Assembly (NCBI GenBank): GCA_018902385.1
Contig: JABSSW010000033.1
Span: 124,001-188,000 of the forward strand
Source of the DNA: Physcia stellaris
Taxonomy: Eukaryota; Ascomycota; Lecanoromycetes; Caliciales; Physciaceae
DNA: 64,000 nucleotides
Reading direction: 5' to 3'
The notes under the pieces are model-generated. The model was not told where the DNA came from and did no database searches. It saw only the letters and a program-made list of their open reading frames with translations. Below are positions 23,442 to 34,703 of this stretch, one piece after another. The position numbers and the translations under genes were made by a program. Positions within the stretch are counted from its first letter, which is position 1, and every line of letters starts with the position of its first letter.

Positions 23442-25798
23442 ATGGATCCTCTGTACACCGCAGAGCGTGAATCGCGGGAACGAGTTTGGCAGAGTCTTGT
23501 GCGAATCGACGAAGAAAACCGTCGGAGAAAACGCGAACCTAGTATAGAGCGAATTAGGCCCCCACTGTCCATCATTCTGGTGGAGAGAGAACGTGAATTT
23601 CAGAGCAGAGACCAACTGGACTTATGCTACTGGTCTGACGCATCTGGATCTTCGAGTTTTTGTGTGCGTACTGACTTCGATAGGTATGATGGGCGTTCGA
23701 TATGTTCGTTCTGTGGGATCAATGCGGAAGGACACGCGTGGTCTTCCTTTGAGAAGATTGGGGAAGACGTCGATGTTCCTAGATGGATGCCAGCCGACTG
23801 CACGTTCCACATCCTCCTTGATCGCATCGCTGAGGATTTTTTCCCTGGACGGAAGATTTATTTGGACGTCGAGAAGTCGCATTGGGACGTTGAAACCCAG
23901 CTTGTCTTCCACGAAGTAGACGAATTCCAAGCTGTGATGTCCACGACGTGGATCGATCTACAGAAACAGAAGCCTCAAAGCGAAAGCTATCAAGCTATGG
24001 ACATTGAGCAACAACTCGATGCATTGAAAGGATGGCTTGGCGCTTGCGATGGCGAAACGGTAAACCGTCGCGAGGACTTTCATAAAGAGTGTCATGAGAA
24101 TGTAGACCTCGACATTCCCGCCAAAAGAGTCCTGGATCTAGTAGACGTGACAACGGGTATGGTACGCCTTGTTGAGACAAAGCATCGCAAAGGTCGATAC
24201 GTAGCCCTGAGTCATTGTTGGGGAGATCCGACAAGACGCCCTTTGATGTCAACCCATGCGACTGTGGGGGCTCACATGTCCGGAATAGCAATGAACACCC
24301 TTCCACGGTCCTTTCGCGACGCTTTCAGGATCTGTTTTCATCTCCGTGTCCGATACATCTGGATAGACTGTCTCTGCATTCTTCAAGACGATAGGTACAT
24401 TCAGCATCCCCCGATATGACCGCAAGCTGACTCCTAGGTAGTGCGGAGTGGCTTACAGAAGCAGAGAAGATGGCGGAGATATATTCAAAATCATACTTGA
24501 CCGTCGCAGCAACGAGAGCCCGGAACTCCCACCACGGGTTTCTGTACGATTTCCCAGATGATACCATCAACTACGAAGTCATAGCCGAACGTTCTTCAGA
24601 CGAAGGCCCATCCGAATACCCTACCTTGAATGCAACCTTCAGCATCAACCACAAATATTCCAAAGACGACTCATCTCCTCTGGACAAGCGTGCCTGGTGC
24701 TTGCAAGAGTGGTACCTCCCCAGAAGGATCGTCGAATTCTGTCTCCACAATATCCGTCTCCTGTGCCTGCGCAGGGTAGAGACCCGCTTTGGCAGGACCA
24801 ACGATCAGCACACGTGGACACGAACCATAGCCCGTGGCTTCGGCTTCAAGGAGGAAGATTTCTTCCGAACCTTGTGGGAGAATGCAAGGAGAGACTTTTT
24901 CTACCGGAGCCTTACCAAAGTCTCAGATCGGCTTCCGGCAGTGGCGGGTCTGGCGCAAATGCTCGAGGGTCGGCTTCAGGATGTCCCGAACCATAGGTAT
25001 CTGGCGGGGCTCTGGAGTACAAGGATCACGGAGGATCTCAGCTGGACGGTGCTTGAGTATGACGAGGAGGCTGAAGCCATGGAGGGTGTTCCGTCGTGGA
25101 GCTGGGCCTCTGTTTCGGCTCCTAGCGACTATATCTATGGGAGGCCATCGACGACGTTTGTGGATTTGGTAGAAGCGAAGTGCACTGGTTATGCTCGACC
25201 TAGAGAACTATTTGCTTCATTGAGGCTCAAAGCGTTCCTTGCACGGGCATTCCTTAGAGTGGATCACCTAGTAGAAGGGTATGAGGGTCGTCCACAGCTG
25301 ACGTTTTGGGTTCATGAAGTTTCTGCGAGGAGTACCACGCGAGAACGGGTTCAGTTGATCGAGAAGACTAATCGGACAAGAGGCGTCTTTGTTTCGGATA
25401 TGCCATTTTCACCTGCACCGCACAGTCACGAAGGAGATGAAGATATTGGGGGCCCGCGTCTGTTGAAGGTCTCAACCGTTGTACGAGCTTCGCACAAGCA
25501 GCAACTTTGTCACGTCTGCAGAGATGGGGGTTACGTCTGTGCCGTGCAGCTTTTGCTTCTCACCAAGACTGACGTTTCACTGACGGCGCTGATCCTGGCG
25601 CCTGTATCGGCATCAGTGAGAGAGAGGGATCCAAGTCTTTTACAGACTGAAGAGGTATATCACAGGCTTGGACTGTTAGAGATGGATTGCATAAGGAAAG
25701 CTCCGCAGATGGAGACGACGGATGGCCATAGGATTCCGGCACAGAATTTCTGGAAGATTGGAGAGCCTTCGGCCAGGCGGATTGTGACCGTCATCTGA
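23442..25798 (+). CDS. HET-domain (heterokaryon incompatibility) protein
   Basis: Two exons, 23442-24394 and 24442-25798, with a 47-bp intron (GTACAT..GCTGAC..GTAG) joining CILQDD to SAEWL and giving 769 aa. The HET domain (PF06985) is clear: YVALSHCWG near residue 253, RYIWIDCLCILQDD near 304-317, SYLTVAATRA just after the splice, and KRAWCLQEWYLPRRIVEF near 399. HET proteins trigger cell death after fusion of genetically unlike hyphae or act in related recognition. The N-terminal 250 residues, with a CSFCGINAEGH motif, and the C-terminal region have no firm domain. The frame is intact, unlike the HET pseudogene at 50309. The first ATG is used. Confidence 0.9.
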
Positions 25799-25914
25799 GT
25801 CACGTTTGGTGAAAGCCTAATAGCACCGAGCTAGCGATGTCGGCTTCATTGACTGATATTGCGTTTTCGATGTGGACAGCAGAGCACTGACTAGCATCTA
25901 AAAACACGCTGCTA

Positions 25915-26363
25915 GTACGTGCACACCCCACTCCGGTACATGCACAACCTATCCAGTGCGCGCACACCCTATTCCGGTATGCGCACCCACCCCCTTTGCC
26001 CTAATCCTACTGCTATACCAACTTTCTTGTACATGGTGTTGAGGTATTTGTAAAATTTTCCACAAATTTTCAGATTTTTTCAACGTCTGTCGCGTTCGTA
26101 ACAATAGTTTGCAAAATCAAACGTTTTCTCGTCATCGAGAGAACGTTCAATCAGTATCGCACTCACATCATGCTTTGAAATTCAATCAGAACTTTGTCTT
26201 TGTCATTATCTAGAGTAATAACATAAACTACTGAAACGACTGAGTATCTCCGGCGGAAACGAGTTTTGGCAGGAGATGGTGAGGTCGAATACTCTCCGGG
26301 GGCGGTTCCGGGGACTCCGCCGGGGAAGAGGGGTGCGCGTACCGGATTGGGGTGTGCATGTAC
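25915..26363. mobile_element. candidate foldback/MITE with 31-bp inverted ends
   Basis: 25915-25945 and 26333-26363 are inverted repeats matching at 27 of 31 positions. Next to the left arm are further degenerate 20-21-bp tandem copies of the same motif (GTxCxTGCACACCCxATCCGG) up to about 26000. The 449-bp interval has no coding frame. Terminal inverted repeats plus sub-repeats suggest a non-autonomous DNA element. A target duplication was not identified. Confidence 0.4.
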
Positions 26364-27086
26364 TGACAGCGTAAAAATATTCAGCCATCAATTCGAATCT
26401 CCAGGACTATGGATGTTTGACGAAGCTCTACTCTCGCAAAGTATCACGTCGAGCGTAACCGCCGAAGATCACAGAGAAGCCATCCAACTTTATTGCGAAT
26501 TCGATATGAAACCGACAACACGACCAATGGGAAAACACACCCATTTCATTCACGGTAGGGCGTAAAGAGATCTGGTACCCGGCTCAGCACATAGGGAGGA
26601 TTTCCGGGCACTGAATCTCCGGCTTGTCCGTGCTTCGGACTAGCTAAGTGTACACGTTGTCACACCTTAAGCCTGGTAAACAGCATACTATCCTGGATGC
26701 ACTTTCCAGGCTGGGTACTCTGACAGCCGGAAGATGAGATCGCCACCGCCGACTAATGTAGGTAGCCCAGTAAGTGTTTCTCATAACTTAAGACGGCAGC
26801 TTCTTGCTTTCTTCTGTGCTAATAGTAGATTAGGATGCATGGTAGGATCGAAGAAGCCTATCTCGCAATTCACGTAGAAAATGCATCGAAACCTTGAATT
26901 CAAATTCCACGAAAGTGAAACATGTGCAAATGGTGCAAACCTGATTGAATGGGCACAGACCATCTCATCAAAGGAGGAGCCACGAATTTGGCACATAGCA
27001 AAGATTCATATCTCTGATGTTCATTTGATGACAGATGCTCTACTTACTCGAAATCAGTCCACCTCCATCTCATCCTCATCTCCACC
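26364..27086. other. non-genic stretch downstream of NOC2
   Basis: No frame with recognisable protein features. Contains the 3' flank of NOC2. Confidence 0.5.
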
Positions 27087-29369
27087 TTAATCATCCTGAA
27101 AGCTCTCTTCCCTCTCAATCTCTTTTTCTCTCCTCCCTTTCCCATCCTCTTTCCTCCCCTCCCTAAGGACCTTCTCCCTCTCTTCCTTCCTCCGCCTCTC
27201 CCCAACCACAAACCCTCCCAGCGGCGTATCTTCCCTCGGCAGGTCTCTGAGAAAATTCTCCACCTCCTCCCGGTCAGTAGGTCCAAAGCGGACTTCTCGG
27301 CGCTTGGCCTCGATAAATGAGCTGTTGAGCTCTAGCTTTTGTACCAGCAGTGCGATCGCTGTCTGAGTTTTGGAGTTCCCAACATGTTTTCGTGAGCGCT
27401 GGCGGGAGGCTTTCGCGTCCTGAGATTTGCTGTTGGCGCTTTTCAGCCAGCGTTTCAGATGGACGATCGGTGGCAGTGCTAATTCCGGGAAGGCGATGTG
27501 CTTTGCCCAGATGTGGAAGAATTCTGCCAGTAGCTCGGCGAGTTCAGATCCAAGACCGTCTTGGTAGATGCGAGTCCCTAGATATGACTTCGGGGCTCGC
27601 AGCACTACTGAGAAGTCTAATGGAGCGAACGTTGAGGGTTTGGGATTGCTCCTTGAGCATTCGGGCGAGCTTAGGACTTCGAGAAGTGAAGGTGCCAATG
27701 GGATTAACGTGGTAGTGGCAAACGAAAGTCGGAGAAGGGCGCGGGTGAGGTGGAAGCGAAGAGGGAAATATAGGGGAGTCGGAATGAGACGAAGAGCACC
27801 AGTGGTGATCTGCACAAGCGGGTACACTAAGGGATGGAGCGGTGACGAGGATGGTTCTTTGAGATGTGGATTGCTTGCAGGAGAGCAGTGTGTCGAAAGT
27901 ACCCTCGACCAAAAATCAAGAGCATGTACATATTGCCAGTTGTAAATTGTCTTGTAGGAGTCGCTGGTTGGGTGATTGACTGTCTGGCGGAGGTGAATCG
28001 CTAATTGGCGAATGTAGGTGAAGCCAGTCGTGTAGCCAATATCTGCGTCGAGGCCCCAAAGTTCAGCAGCTGAATTCTTCATTAGGTTGATGCCAGAGAG
28101 CGTGTGAATATTTGTCGTACGGCTCCCTTTGACAAAGCCCTGATATGTGGTCTTGAGGACAGCCTCACGGATTGAAGCGTCACTTATAACAGCAAGTCGT
28201 CGAATGAAGAGGAAAGCAGTTACTCGCGTGGCCTCTGTAGTAGAGGTGTCGGACCATATTTCGACACAAGTTTTGCAAAGCTCGCGTAGCGCCTTCTTGA
28301 AAGAAAGCAGATAGGGGAGCAGTGGAATCAATGAGGATATGGTAAGCTTGGTGGTCGAGGCGTCCGATAGGTTCTCTAACAGTTGCTGTATGGATGCCGC
28401 GTGCGATTTGAGTAAGGGTGTGATATTACGAAATTTCTTAGAGTCAGAAGCGATACGGACCTTTCCTGATGCTGATTCCTTTGCGGGCAGATGGTGGCTA
28501 AGAACACCAGGAATATGCTCAAGCGCGACAACCAGCAATTGATGGTAAGCCTCTGGACCGGATATCGAGTACTTCTGCTCTTTAGCATCATCCGAGTTGA
28601 CTTGAGCAGCAGCTCTGAAAGCCAAAATGACCTGGCGCATTGCTGCTAACGAATGCTGCTCTGACAGTGCTGTCTTCCATTTTTGTATCATAGCCATGGT
28701 GACTTCCAAAGTATCATCTTTGCTCCTTGCGCTTTTCCCTTGGGATGATTCCTTACCCTTCTCTTTCTTGCTACGTGATGTGTCGTCTTCGCTCAACTGG
28801 TCACCCTCAAAGCCGTCTTCGTCGAAATCTAGCAGCTCAGCGTCGTTCTCTTGAAGGTATTTGTAGAATTCAGGGTCCTTTTGTGCAAGTGCGTCCAAGT
28901 CACCTTTTTGCATCTCCAATCCCACTTCTTCTGCTGATTCCTCTCCTTCGTCACTGAGATTACCACCTTGCTCTTCGGAGGCACCTGAATCCGAACCCAC
29001 ATCTTCTGCGTCCACATTATCGTCGCGCTTCCTTTTCTGTGTTCCTTCAGTCTTTCCGCGAACACTAGTCGTAGTACCTGCTTGTTTGGCCGCCTTCCGC
29101 TTTATTTCTGGGAGCTCAAACCCGCCTTGGAAGAAATCGTCCACACTCATGTCATTGAGGGGCCCCGCATCCTGCTTCTTGGCCTTCTTCGGCGCTGGCT
29201 CTTGCTCGTCGTCGGACACCTTTGCCTTGTCGCCAGCATTTCGAGCCTTTCTCTTTGCCTTAACCTGCTGACGCTGCTTAGTTTTGGCAAATTCTTTGCG
29301 TCGCTCGATGGTGTCTTTGAGGTGGTTCTTCTCGAACTTCTTGGTAGACTTCTTCGCGCGACCAGGCAT
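27087..29369 (-). CDS. NOC2: nucleolar complex protein 2 (Noc2), ribosome biogenesis
   Basis: Single-exon frame of 760 aa starting at the ATG at 29369. The N-terminus MPGRAKKSTKKFEKNHLKD is the conserved Noc2 start. It is followed by a basic nucleolar-type region, then acidic low-complexity stretches around residues 130-230, then the helical Noc2 core (MKNSAAELWGLDADIGYTTG, QLAIHLRQTVN, YNWQYVHALDFWSRVL). Noc2 pairs with Noc1 and Noc3 to escort pre-60S particles through the nucleolus and into the nucleoplasm. The length agrees with fungal orthologues. The C-terminus ends in a charged Lys/Glu/Arg tail. An upstream in-frame extension has no ATG support. Confidence 0.93.
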   Translation of the reverse strand: MPGRAKKSTKKFEKNHLKDTIERRKEFAKTKQRQQVKAKRKARNAGDKAKVSDDEQEPAPKKAKKQDAGPLNDMSVDDFFQGGFELPEIKRKAAKQAGTTTSVRGKTEGTQKRKRDDNVDAEDVGSDSGASEEQGGNLSDEGEESAEEVGLEMQKGDLDALAQKDPEFYKYLQENDAELLDFDEDGFEGDQLSEDDTSRSKKEKGKESSQGKSARSKDDTLEVTMAMIQKWKTALSEQHSLAAMRQVILAFRAAAQVNSDDAKEQKYSISGPEAYHQLLVVALEHIPGVLSHHLPAKESASGKVRIASDSKKFRNITPLLKSHAASIQQLLENLSDASTTKLTISSLIPLLPYLLSFKKALRELCKTCVEIWSDTSTTEATRVTAFLFIRRLAVISDASIREAVLKTTYQGFVKGSRTTNIHTLSGINLMKNSAAELWGLDADIGYTTGFTYIRQLAIHLRQTVNHPTSDSYKTIYNWQYVHALDFWSRVLSTHCSPASNPHLKEPSSSPLHPLVYPLVQITTGALRLIPTPLYFPLRFHLTRALLRLSFATTTLIPLAPSLLEVLSSPECSRSNPKPSTFAPLDFSVVLRAPKSYLGTRIYQDGLGSELAELLAEFFHIWAKHIAFPELALPPIVHLKRWLKSANSKSQDAKASRQRSRKHVGNSKTQTAIALLVQKLELNSSFIEAKRREVRFGPTDREEVENFLRDLPREDTPLGGFVVGERRRKEEREKVLREGRKEDGKGRREKEIEREESFQDD

Positions 29370-30862
29370 ATTGATTAGTAGTCCTGACCGTGTCAGGAGT
29401 ACCGGTAGGTCCCTCAAGGGTTTTGCTTGAATTGCATATTTCATGCCGCAGCTCGGCTAAATTGTCGAAGACTTTAGCGCGCTGTTTCGGCCCGCTATTC
29501 CGGAAATCAGCCCTATGGGGAACCTCCTCAATACACTATCTCTCGTCTAGAGTACCCTCGTCTGCTCTTTCTTTGTCGAATTTTTCGTCACATAGGGTGA
29601 GCCTTCGTACTGCCACTTCGTACTTCATGGCAATACTGTCTCGCATTCGTATCCATGGACGCGACCCACTGATTTCATGCTGCGGTCACTGGTGATTTAA
29701 TTAGGCTTACGTGAAGCCGTCACAACTTGTTTGATGGTACAGTAGTAACACCCATATTCTATCGATAGCTTTGTTTGATGTTCCTGCAGATGCAAGTATA
29801 TCTCATACTAGTTGGTACAAGAATTTAATTTTGTGTCTAGCGACCCTAGTCCTTAAGGGGTTCGAGGGATTACTCGTTATTCGTTACTACATGCGTAGAG
29901 AAAGCATCTTAAAGATATACAGACGGTAAGGCAGCAATTTAGCCAGTCTACGCATTCGAAATGGATGTTTGCAGCAGAGTCACGACTCACGAAATAAGAA
30001 AAAGAGGAAACGAGCTCAGAAGCATTTAAATTAATTACGCGGGAGAGATAATCAAACATCTTTCAATCAAAAGACTCTCTACCTATTTCCTGTCATATTT
30101 TTTGACCGAGTTCGTCCTCCGAAGTCTCACATGAAGTCGAAGCGGAGCCCATAGCAAGGAGCAGACCTCGCTTCCTAAGTTTCGTTTCTTCCGTGAAACT
30201 TCCTGAGCCACTGCCTGTGCTTCGCTGGCGCTATTTAGCCTTCTGGGTTGCCCGTAATCTGCAATCAGCTCCCGATCTCAGCTCCCGATATCTGTGGATG
30301 TCCGAAAGCTGCCCGGAGAGCCTCACTCTTAGGTTTAACGTCAGGCTCTTTTCGTAGAGCTGCTAAAATTGCCTTGACGCAGCCATTATCTGCCGAGTCT
30401 CTGACTTTGTTTGTTTCAGCATGTTCAGGTGGATAACCTATCGCCCCTAAACAAGAAGCAAATTCTGCCGACGTGAGTGGCATCCCAAAGACTCGATACT
30501 CGTTGATCATCTAGCTATGCTTTCCGTCCCATCTGGCGCCCAATGTCTCGAGTCTTTCGGGAAGCTCTTCATCGGAGATCACAGAAGTATCTCACGATCG
30601 TGCAAGGCAAGGTAGCGAAATGACTGTCTTTGTTCTCTCATTGGGCAATGTATTAACAACAAAGGTCCACCTCAAAGGCCCAAGACAATGCTTTGTGATG
30701 TCAGAGTCGAAGTCTTTGTTTATCGTCACATACAATGCATTCCAATTCACAGCACCCATGCTGCTGTTTCAAACCAATTTTTTATGTACCTGACTTACAT
30801 CTTGAGCTAGAGTGAAACATCCACAAGAACTCCTGGCGAGTACAGCGGCTGAAAAGTTCGCC
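29370..30862. other. intergenic, with possible decayed minus-strand coding pieces
   Basis: Minus-strand frames at about 30265-30760 look coding-like in pieces. One ATG-started 81-codon frame begins MINEYRVFGMPLTSAEFASC; a piece upstream reads PLRWTFVVNTLPNERTKTV. The pieces are separated by stops and no family is recognised. Could be a decayed gene or a short multi-exon gene I cannot resolve. Confidence 0.3.
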
Positions 30863-32233
30863 ATGACAAGCTCAGACGGTCAACGCATCAAGAAGACTTT
30901 GAAAAAACTTCTACCAGGATCTGAAGAAAAGTATGTCCCCCTTCCTTACGGAGGGTATGGATTACCTGCTATCGTCAGAAGAAAGTTCTCATTCCCAGCC
31001 CAGCTACCAAACATTTCGACTTTATCACTTCTTCCAGACTTCAACTCCCCACGTCACGATCACCTTGATAAAGGCCTTGCATCGCAACACCAGGCTCAGA
31101 CTACCCCAAACCCACACCATCCACTGCGTATCCGATATAGTCTAACACGATCGCTGGAGTCTATCAATGAGGCCGAGCAACGACAGCCGACTCCAAGTCT
31201 TCGGAGGATATCAAAGAGGATATCAAAGCCTGATTCGCTTATGTCCATTCAGGAAAGTGAGGGCTCTAGTGAAGACGACGGATTTGCTTCACAAAGCGGC
31301 TCATTCACTGATGCAACGACCGCAATTAACATCACGCCATCTGTGAGCCCTTGTCCTGAGAGCATCATCAGGTCAATCGACACGAGAGATTCGCAAACTC
31401 CTTCCCCAGGCTCGCGGCCTACGAGCGACACAAACAGGGCATCAAGCAAAAGCAGATTCCCATCCGTTCGAGACCAAATCACCCTAAAACTAGAAAGCTG
31501 CGTCCCAAACCTCCTCCGCGAATTCTGCATCATCGATCTCCAACTAGAAGGCACCCCCATCGCCGTCGTCACGCAAGATCTCCTCCCAGCCCACCACCTC
31601 GACCGCAACGAAGCCCACTTCCTAACCGGCCCCCTCCCAGAAACCACCTTCCAGATCTGCGTCCAGACCCACGCCAGCGGAGAAACCTACAGCGTGATCC
31701 TCCAAGGCGATTTCTACAGCTGCTCCAGCGACTTCCGCCGGCCCACGCACCGCTTCATCGCGAACCTCGACCTCACGCCCTACGTCGAGAGCGTGCGAAG
31801 GGGCGCAAACGACATCTGGCGGTACGAACCCCAGGACCCGGATATTTGGCTCGAGCTCGCGCACGACGAAACCGGCTCACCCATCCCAACCCGCTACGAA
31901 GCCAAGCGCGTCTCCAAGAAAGACCGGCTCGACATCGCGATGGAGGTGCTCACGGACTTGTACCGCGATTTCTTCGTGCTCGGGATCGTGGATGCGGCGC
32001 ATCAGCTGTATGAAATGACGCATGTCTCGCGAAGCGTCTTCGAGCTCGATCGGGAGAGCTGTAAGCCGCCTGATCTGCCTTCACTCGTGGGTAGGCTGCA
32101 GGAGGGGGAGTGTTTTTACGCGGACTTGGAGTGGGGTGGGAGGAGAAGGGTGTATTGCATCCCGATGTATGGGCCGAAGCTGAATTCTTGGCTGTGCTTT
32201 TTGGTGGAGAGGGGGGTGCCTGTTGTATGGTAG
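30863..32233 (+). CDS. conserved fungal protein of unknown function
   Basis: Single-exon frame of 456 aa from the ATG at 30863. The upstream in-frame start is GTG and not used. Residues 1-210 are Ser/Pro-rich and probably disordered, with RISKRISKPDS and acidic SSEDD patches that resemble kinase-target regions. From about residue 220 the protein becomes globular: SCVPNLLREFCIIDLQLEGT, then FYSCSSDFRRPTHRF, DLYRDFFVLGIVDAAHQLYE and a final WGGRRRVYCIPMYGPKLNSW. The globular part has a PAS-like feel (strand, helix, strand around small molecules), but this is a guess. Codon third positions turn strongly C-rich from about 31500. Confidence 0.75.
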   Translation: MTSSDGQRIKKTLKKLLPGSEEKYVPLPYGGYGLPAIVRRKFSFPAQLPNISTLSLLPDFNSPRHDHLDKGLASQHQAQTTPNPHHPLRIRYSLTRSLESINEAEQRQPTPSLRRISKRISKPDSLMSIQESEGSSEDDGFASQSGSFTDATTAINITPSVSPCPESIIRSIDTRDSQTPSPGSRPTSDTNRASSKSRFPSVRDQITLKLESCVPNLLREFCIIDLQLEGTPIAVVTQDLLPAHHLDRNEAHFLTGPLPETTFQICVQTHASGETYSVILQGDFYSCSSDFRRPTHRFIANLDLTPYVESVRRGANDIWRYEPQDPDIWLELAHDETGSPIPTRYEAKRVSKKDRLDIAMEVLTDLYRDFFVLGIVDAAHQLYEMTHVSRSVFELDRESCKPPDLPSLVGRLQEGECFYADLEWGGRRRVYCIPMYGPKLNSWLCFLVERGVPVVW

Positions 32234-34703
32234 GCATGGATCTTAACTATTCCCTGTATTCTGGATGTCTCGTTTTCCAGTCTGATTTTCCAGAATTGCA
32301 TAAAATAGATTCAATCGTGCCATTTCCCGCATCTACGAATCCACCCCTCCTCCTTTCGCTCTTAACTTGAATGTAGCGTGCCATCTCAGCAAATCTCTCA
32401 TCTCCCTCGAATGAATCCGTTTCTTCGATTGCCCTCCCCCTCCCCGTCCCTCTTCCCTCCCCCATCTCACGCGCTGCAAATCCATCCTAAAACCCCACCT
32501 AAACCCCCCATTCTCACCCTCTATCGAACTGCTAGCACCAGCATCGTCCTTGATCTCATCCCCCCTCGAACTGTTTACACCCGCATGATCCTCCATCTCC
32601 CGAGCCAGCGTGGTCCATTCCTCGAGAGTACGGATTGTGCTTTCACGGTCTGTAGCTGTGTTCTCATGTTCCGCGTTCGGTAATGTTGCGGAGGTGGGGG
32701 CGACGCTGCTGAAGCAGTGTTTGGGGGACATTTTTGATGTTGATTGTGTGGGTTGGGGTTTGGGAATTTGGTGTTGGAAGTGTGTGTATATCAGAAGCTT
32801 GGGGTTGGAGGTTGGGAAGGGGAAGGGGAAGGGAGGAAGGGGGGGAAGTGTTGCAGGCTGGTTAAATGTATAGTTTGGTGCGTTAGACTTCGGCGCTAGT
32901 CAGTCCTAACGATGGGTTGAGGCGGGAGGAGACGGGAGGAGGTACATTACTCGGAGCTTATTCTTTGGTTTTGGTTTTGCTGGCTCCTATGTCTTCTTAC
33001 TTGTACCTTAAGTCGGGATTTTAGGGAGTTAGGGAGGGGCTTGATTGTTACTTGAAGTGGTGATCTAGATCGAGCAGTCCTTATCTTCTGATGTACTCAT
33101 GCAGTACACAAGTGAGTGGAACATTTCTTGGCTCGACGTGAACCATCGTTCCCTTGCGATCTATTTGCACTCCGGATGTACTCGTCCCGAATAATTTTCC
33201 AGGCAAACAAGACGCATAGTCCTGGTCCGGGCCTAATCCTGCAGACGACTATCTTTTCTCTTTCTGTTTTCGTTTCACAGTTTCAGTTTCGGTGAATTGG
33301 TCTTTGCTGAATTATCTCGGACACCCATCGAGGATTTGCCTCGTATGTTCATGAAAAGCAGGGATGACAATATAAAGAGATGCTGAGAGCGGCCGCAATA
33401 AAGCGGCTTTCACCTCAGCCTTATAATTTTCCACATTCTTCATCTCTTCCATCCGCTCTTGTTTGGCAACTTCTTTGGCGTTATGACTTTCTAAGGAGGA
33501 TTTCTTCGCTGCATAGCTCGGTTGCAGACGTAAACGCAGTGTTTAGATTCGAAGTCAGTGAGAAATCTACATGCTGATCTCGAGAATTTGGAAAGAACAT
33601 AGCATTAGCTATATCACTTAAAGCAGACACTTCTTTACAGACACCTCCAGAGGCATTGTTGACCACTTCTGCAACCGATACTATTTTTTTAACCCAATCG
33701 TCAGAGATCGAGCTAGATATCATAGCGGCTTAGCATAGAATCCTCAGAAGTGCGCTCACTCCGCCTTCTCCCATCTCTTGATTGCACGTCTTCATCGGTA
33801 TGTGTCCTACGTTGACGCTCGTGTGCTACGGCGGCAGAGATCGAACCACTGAGATTGCTCCCAACCGCATCCGCTTCATCTTCTGGTAACGTAAAAGTTT
33901 CAACCCGGCGCACAGAAACAGCGACCTGAAACCGAATGGAAAGGCACATATGCAGAAAGAGCCGGGGTTCACATAAGTGCGAAATGCTCAGTGCCTCCGG
34001 AAGCTTTGCCCTTGGGTCCGTTTCGAGGGAATGGCCACGGCGAGATCAACCATCGTAATGTGCCGAAGCGCCTTTCTCGACTGGATGATAGGTGCCGAGT
34101 CTGAGAGAAGTAGCCGTCACAGGTTTCGCGGCCGCAGTGCCAGGTTGCCTTTTTCAGGCAACCCTTTGTAACACTAACCACCAGCCCCCAACGTATGGGC
34201 GCAGTAAAACTTTATTCCCAACGTCACACTTCGGATGCAGCGACCGGCTGACACTAATGCACGACATCTTGAAAGTCATTGGAGGGTGCGCCCCAGTCAT
34301 GTTCACGGCATGAAGAGATGCTTGTGTAAAAAACGATGCTACACCACATCCTTACTTGAGGAAGCCTCGTATCGGATGAATTTTGTTTGAGCATAGGCCA
34401 GAGCATGATAGATATATTGACCAATTTCCGTGCTACTCCTGAGTCCACACTACGTTGACAGCTGTGGAAAATATTCGTCGGTTAGTGGATGCTGATTAGA
34501 TCCATCGGTCGAACCAAGGGGAAATGATGTTCTATCGCAATTCTCAATACTCCTCATCGTGATACTAACCTTGTACGAGGTCTGCTCTCCACCAAAAGAA
34601 GAAGAAAAAACTGAAGTCCAAATACTTTGCGAAGCACAGGATAAGACCTAGGATTAAGAAACCTGCTGAAACGCGATCCATGTGAAAGAAACCTAGTTCA
34701 GAC
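32234..34703. other. long intergenic stretch with a G-rich tract and a possible decayed gene
   Basis: 2.5 kb without a firm gene. A purine tract of GGGGAA repeats lies at 32814-32848. Minus-strand frames 33949-33713 and 33723-33481 overlap by a few bases in different frames and look coding-like, with GSNLSGSISAAVAHERQ and SISDDWVKKIVSVAEVVN. They may be one frameshifted gene remnant of unknown family. Confidence 0.35.
32814..32848 (+). other. G-rich purine tract, possible quadruplex former
   Basis: Runs of three or more G separated by AA or A, at least four runs in 35 bp. This satisfies the simple G-quadruplex pattern. It follows the 3' end of the unknown gene at 30863-32233. Confidence 0.6.

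Noticed and set aside
27350-29378. Several + strand frames of 60-125 codons opposite NOC2
   Set aside because: Antisense shadows of a confidently identified gene.
30812-30862. Unknown gene starting at 30812
   Set aside because: The codon at 30812 is GTG; the ATG at 30863 is the supported start.
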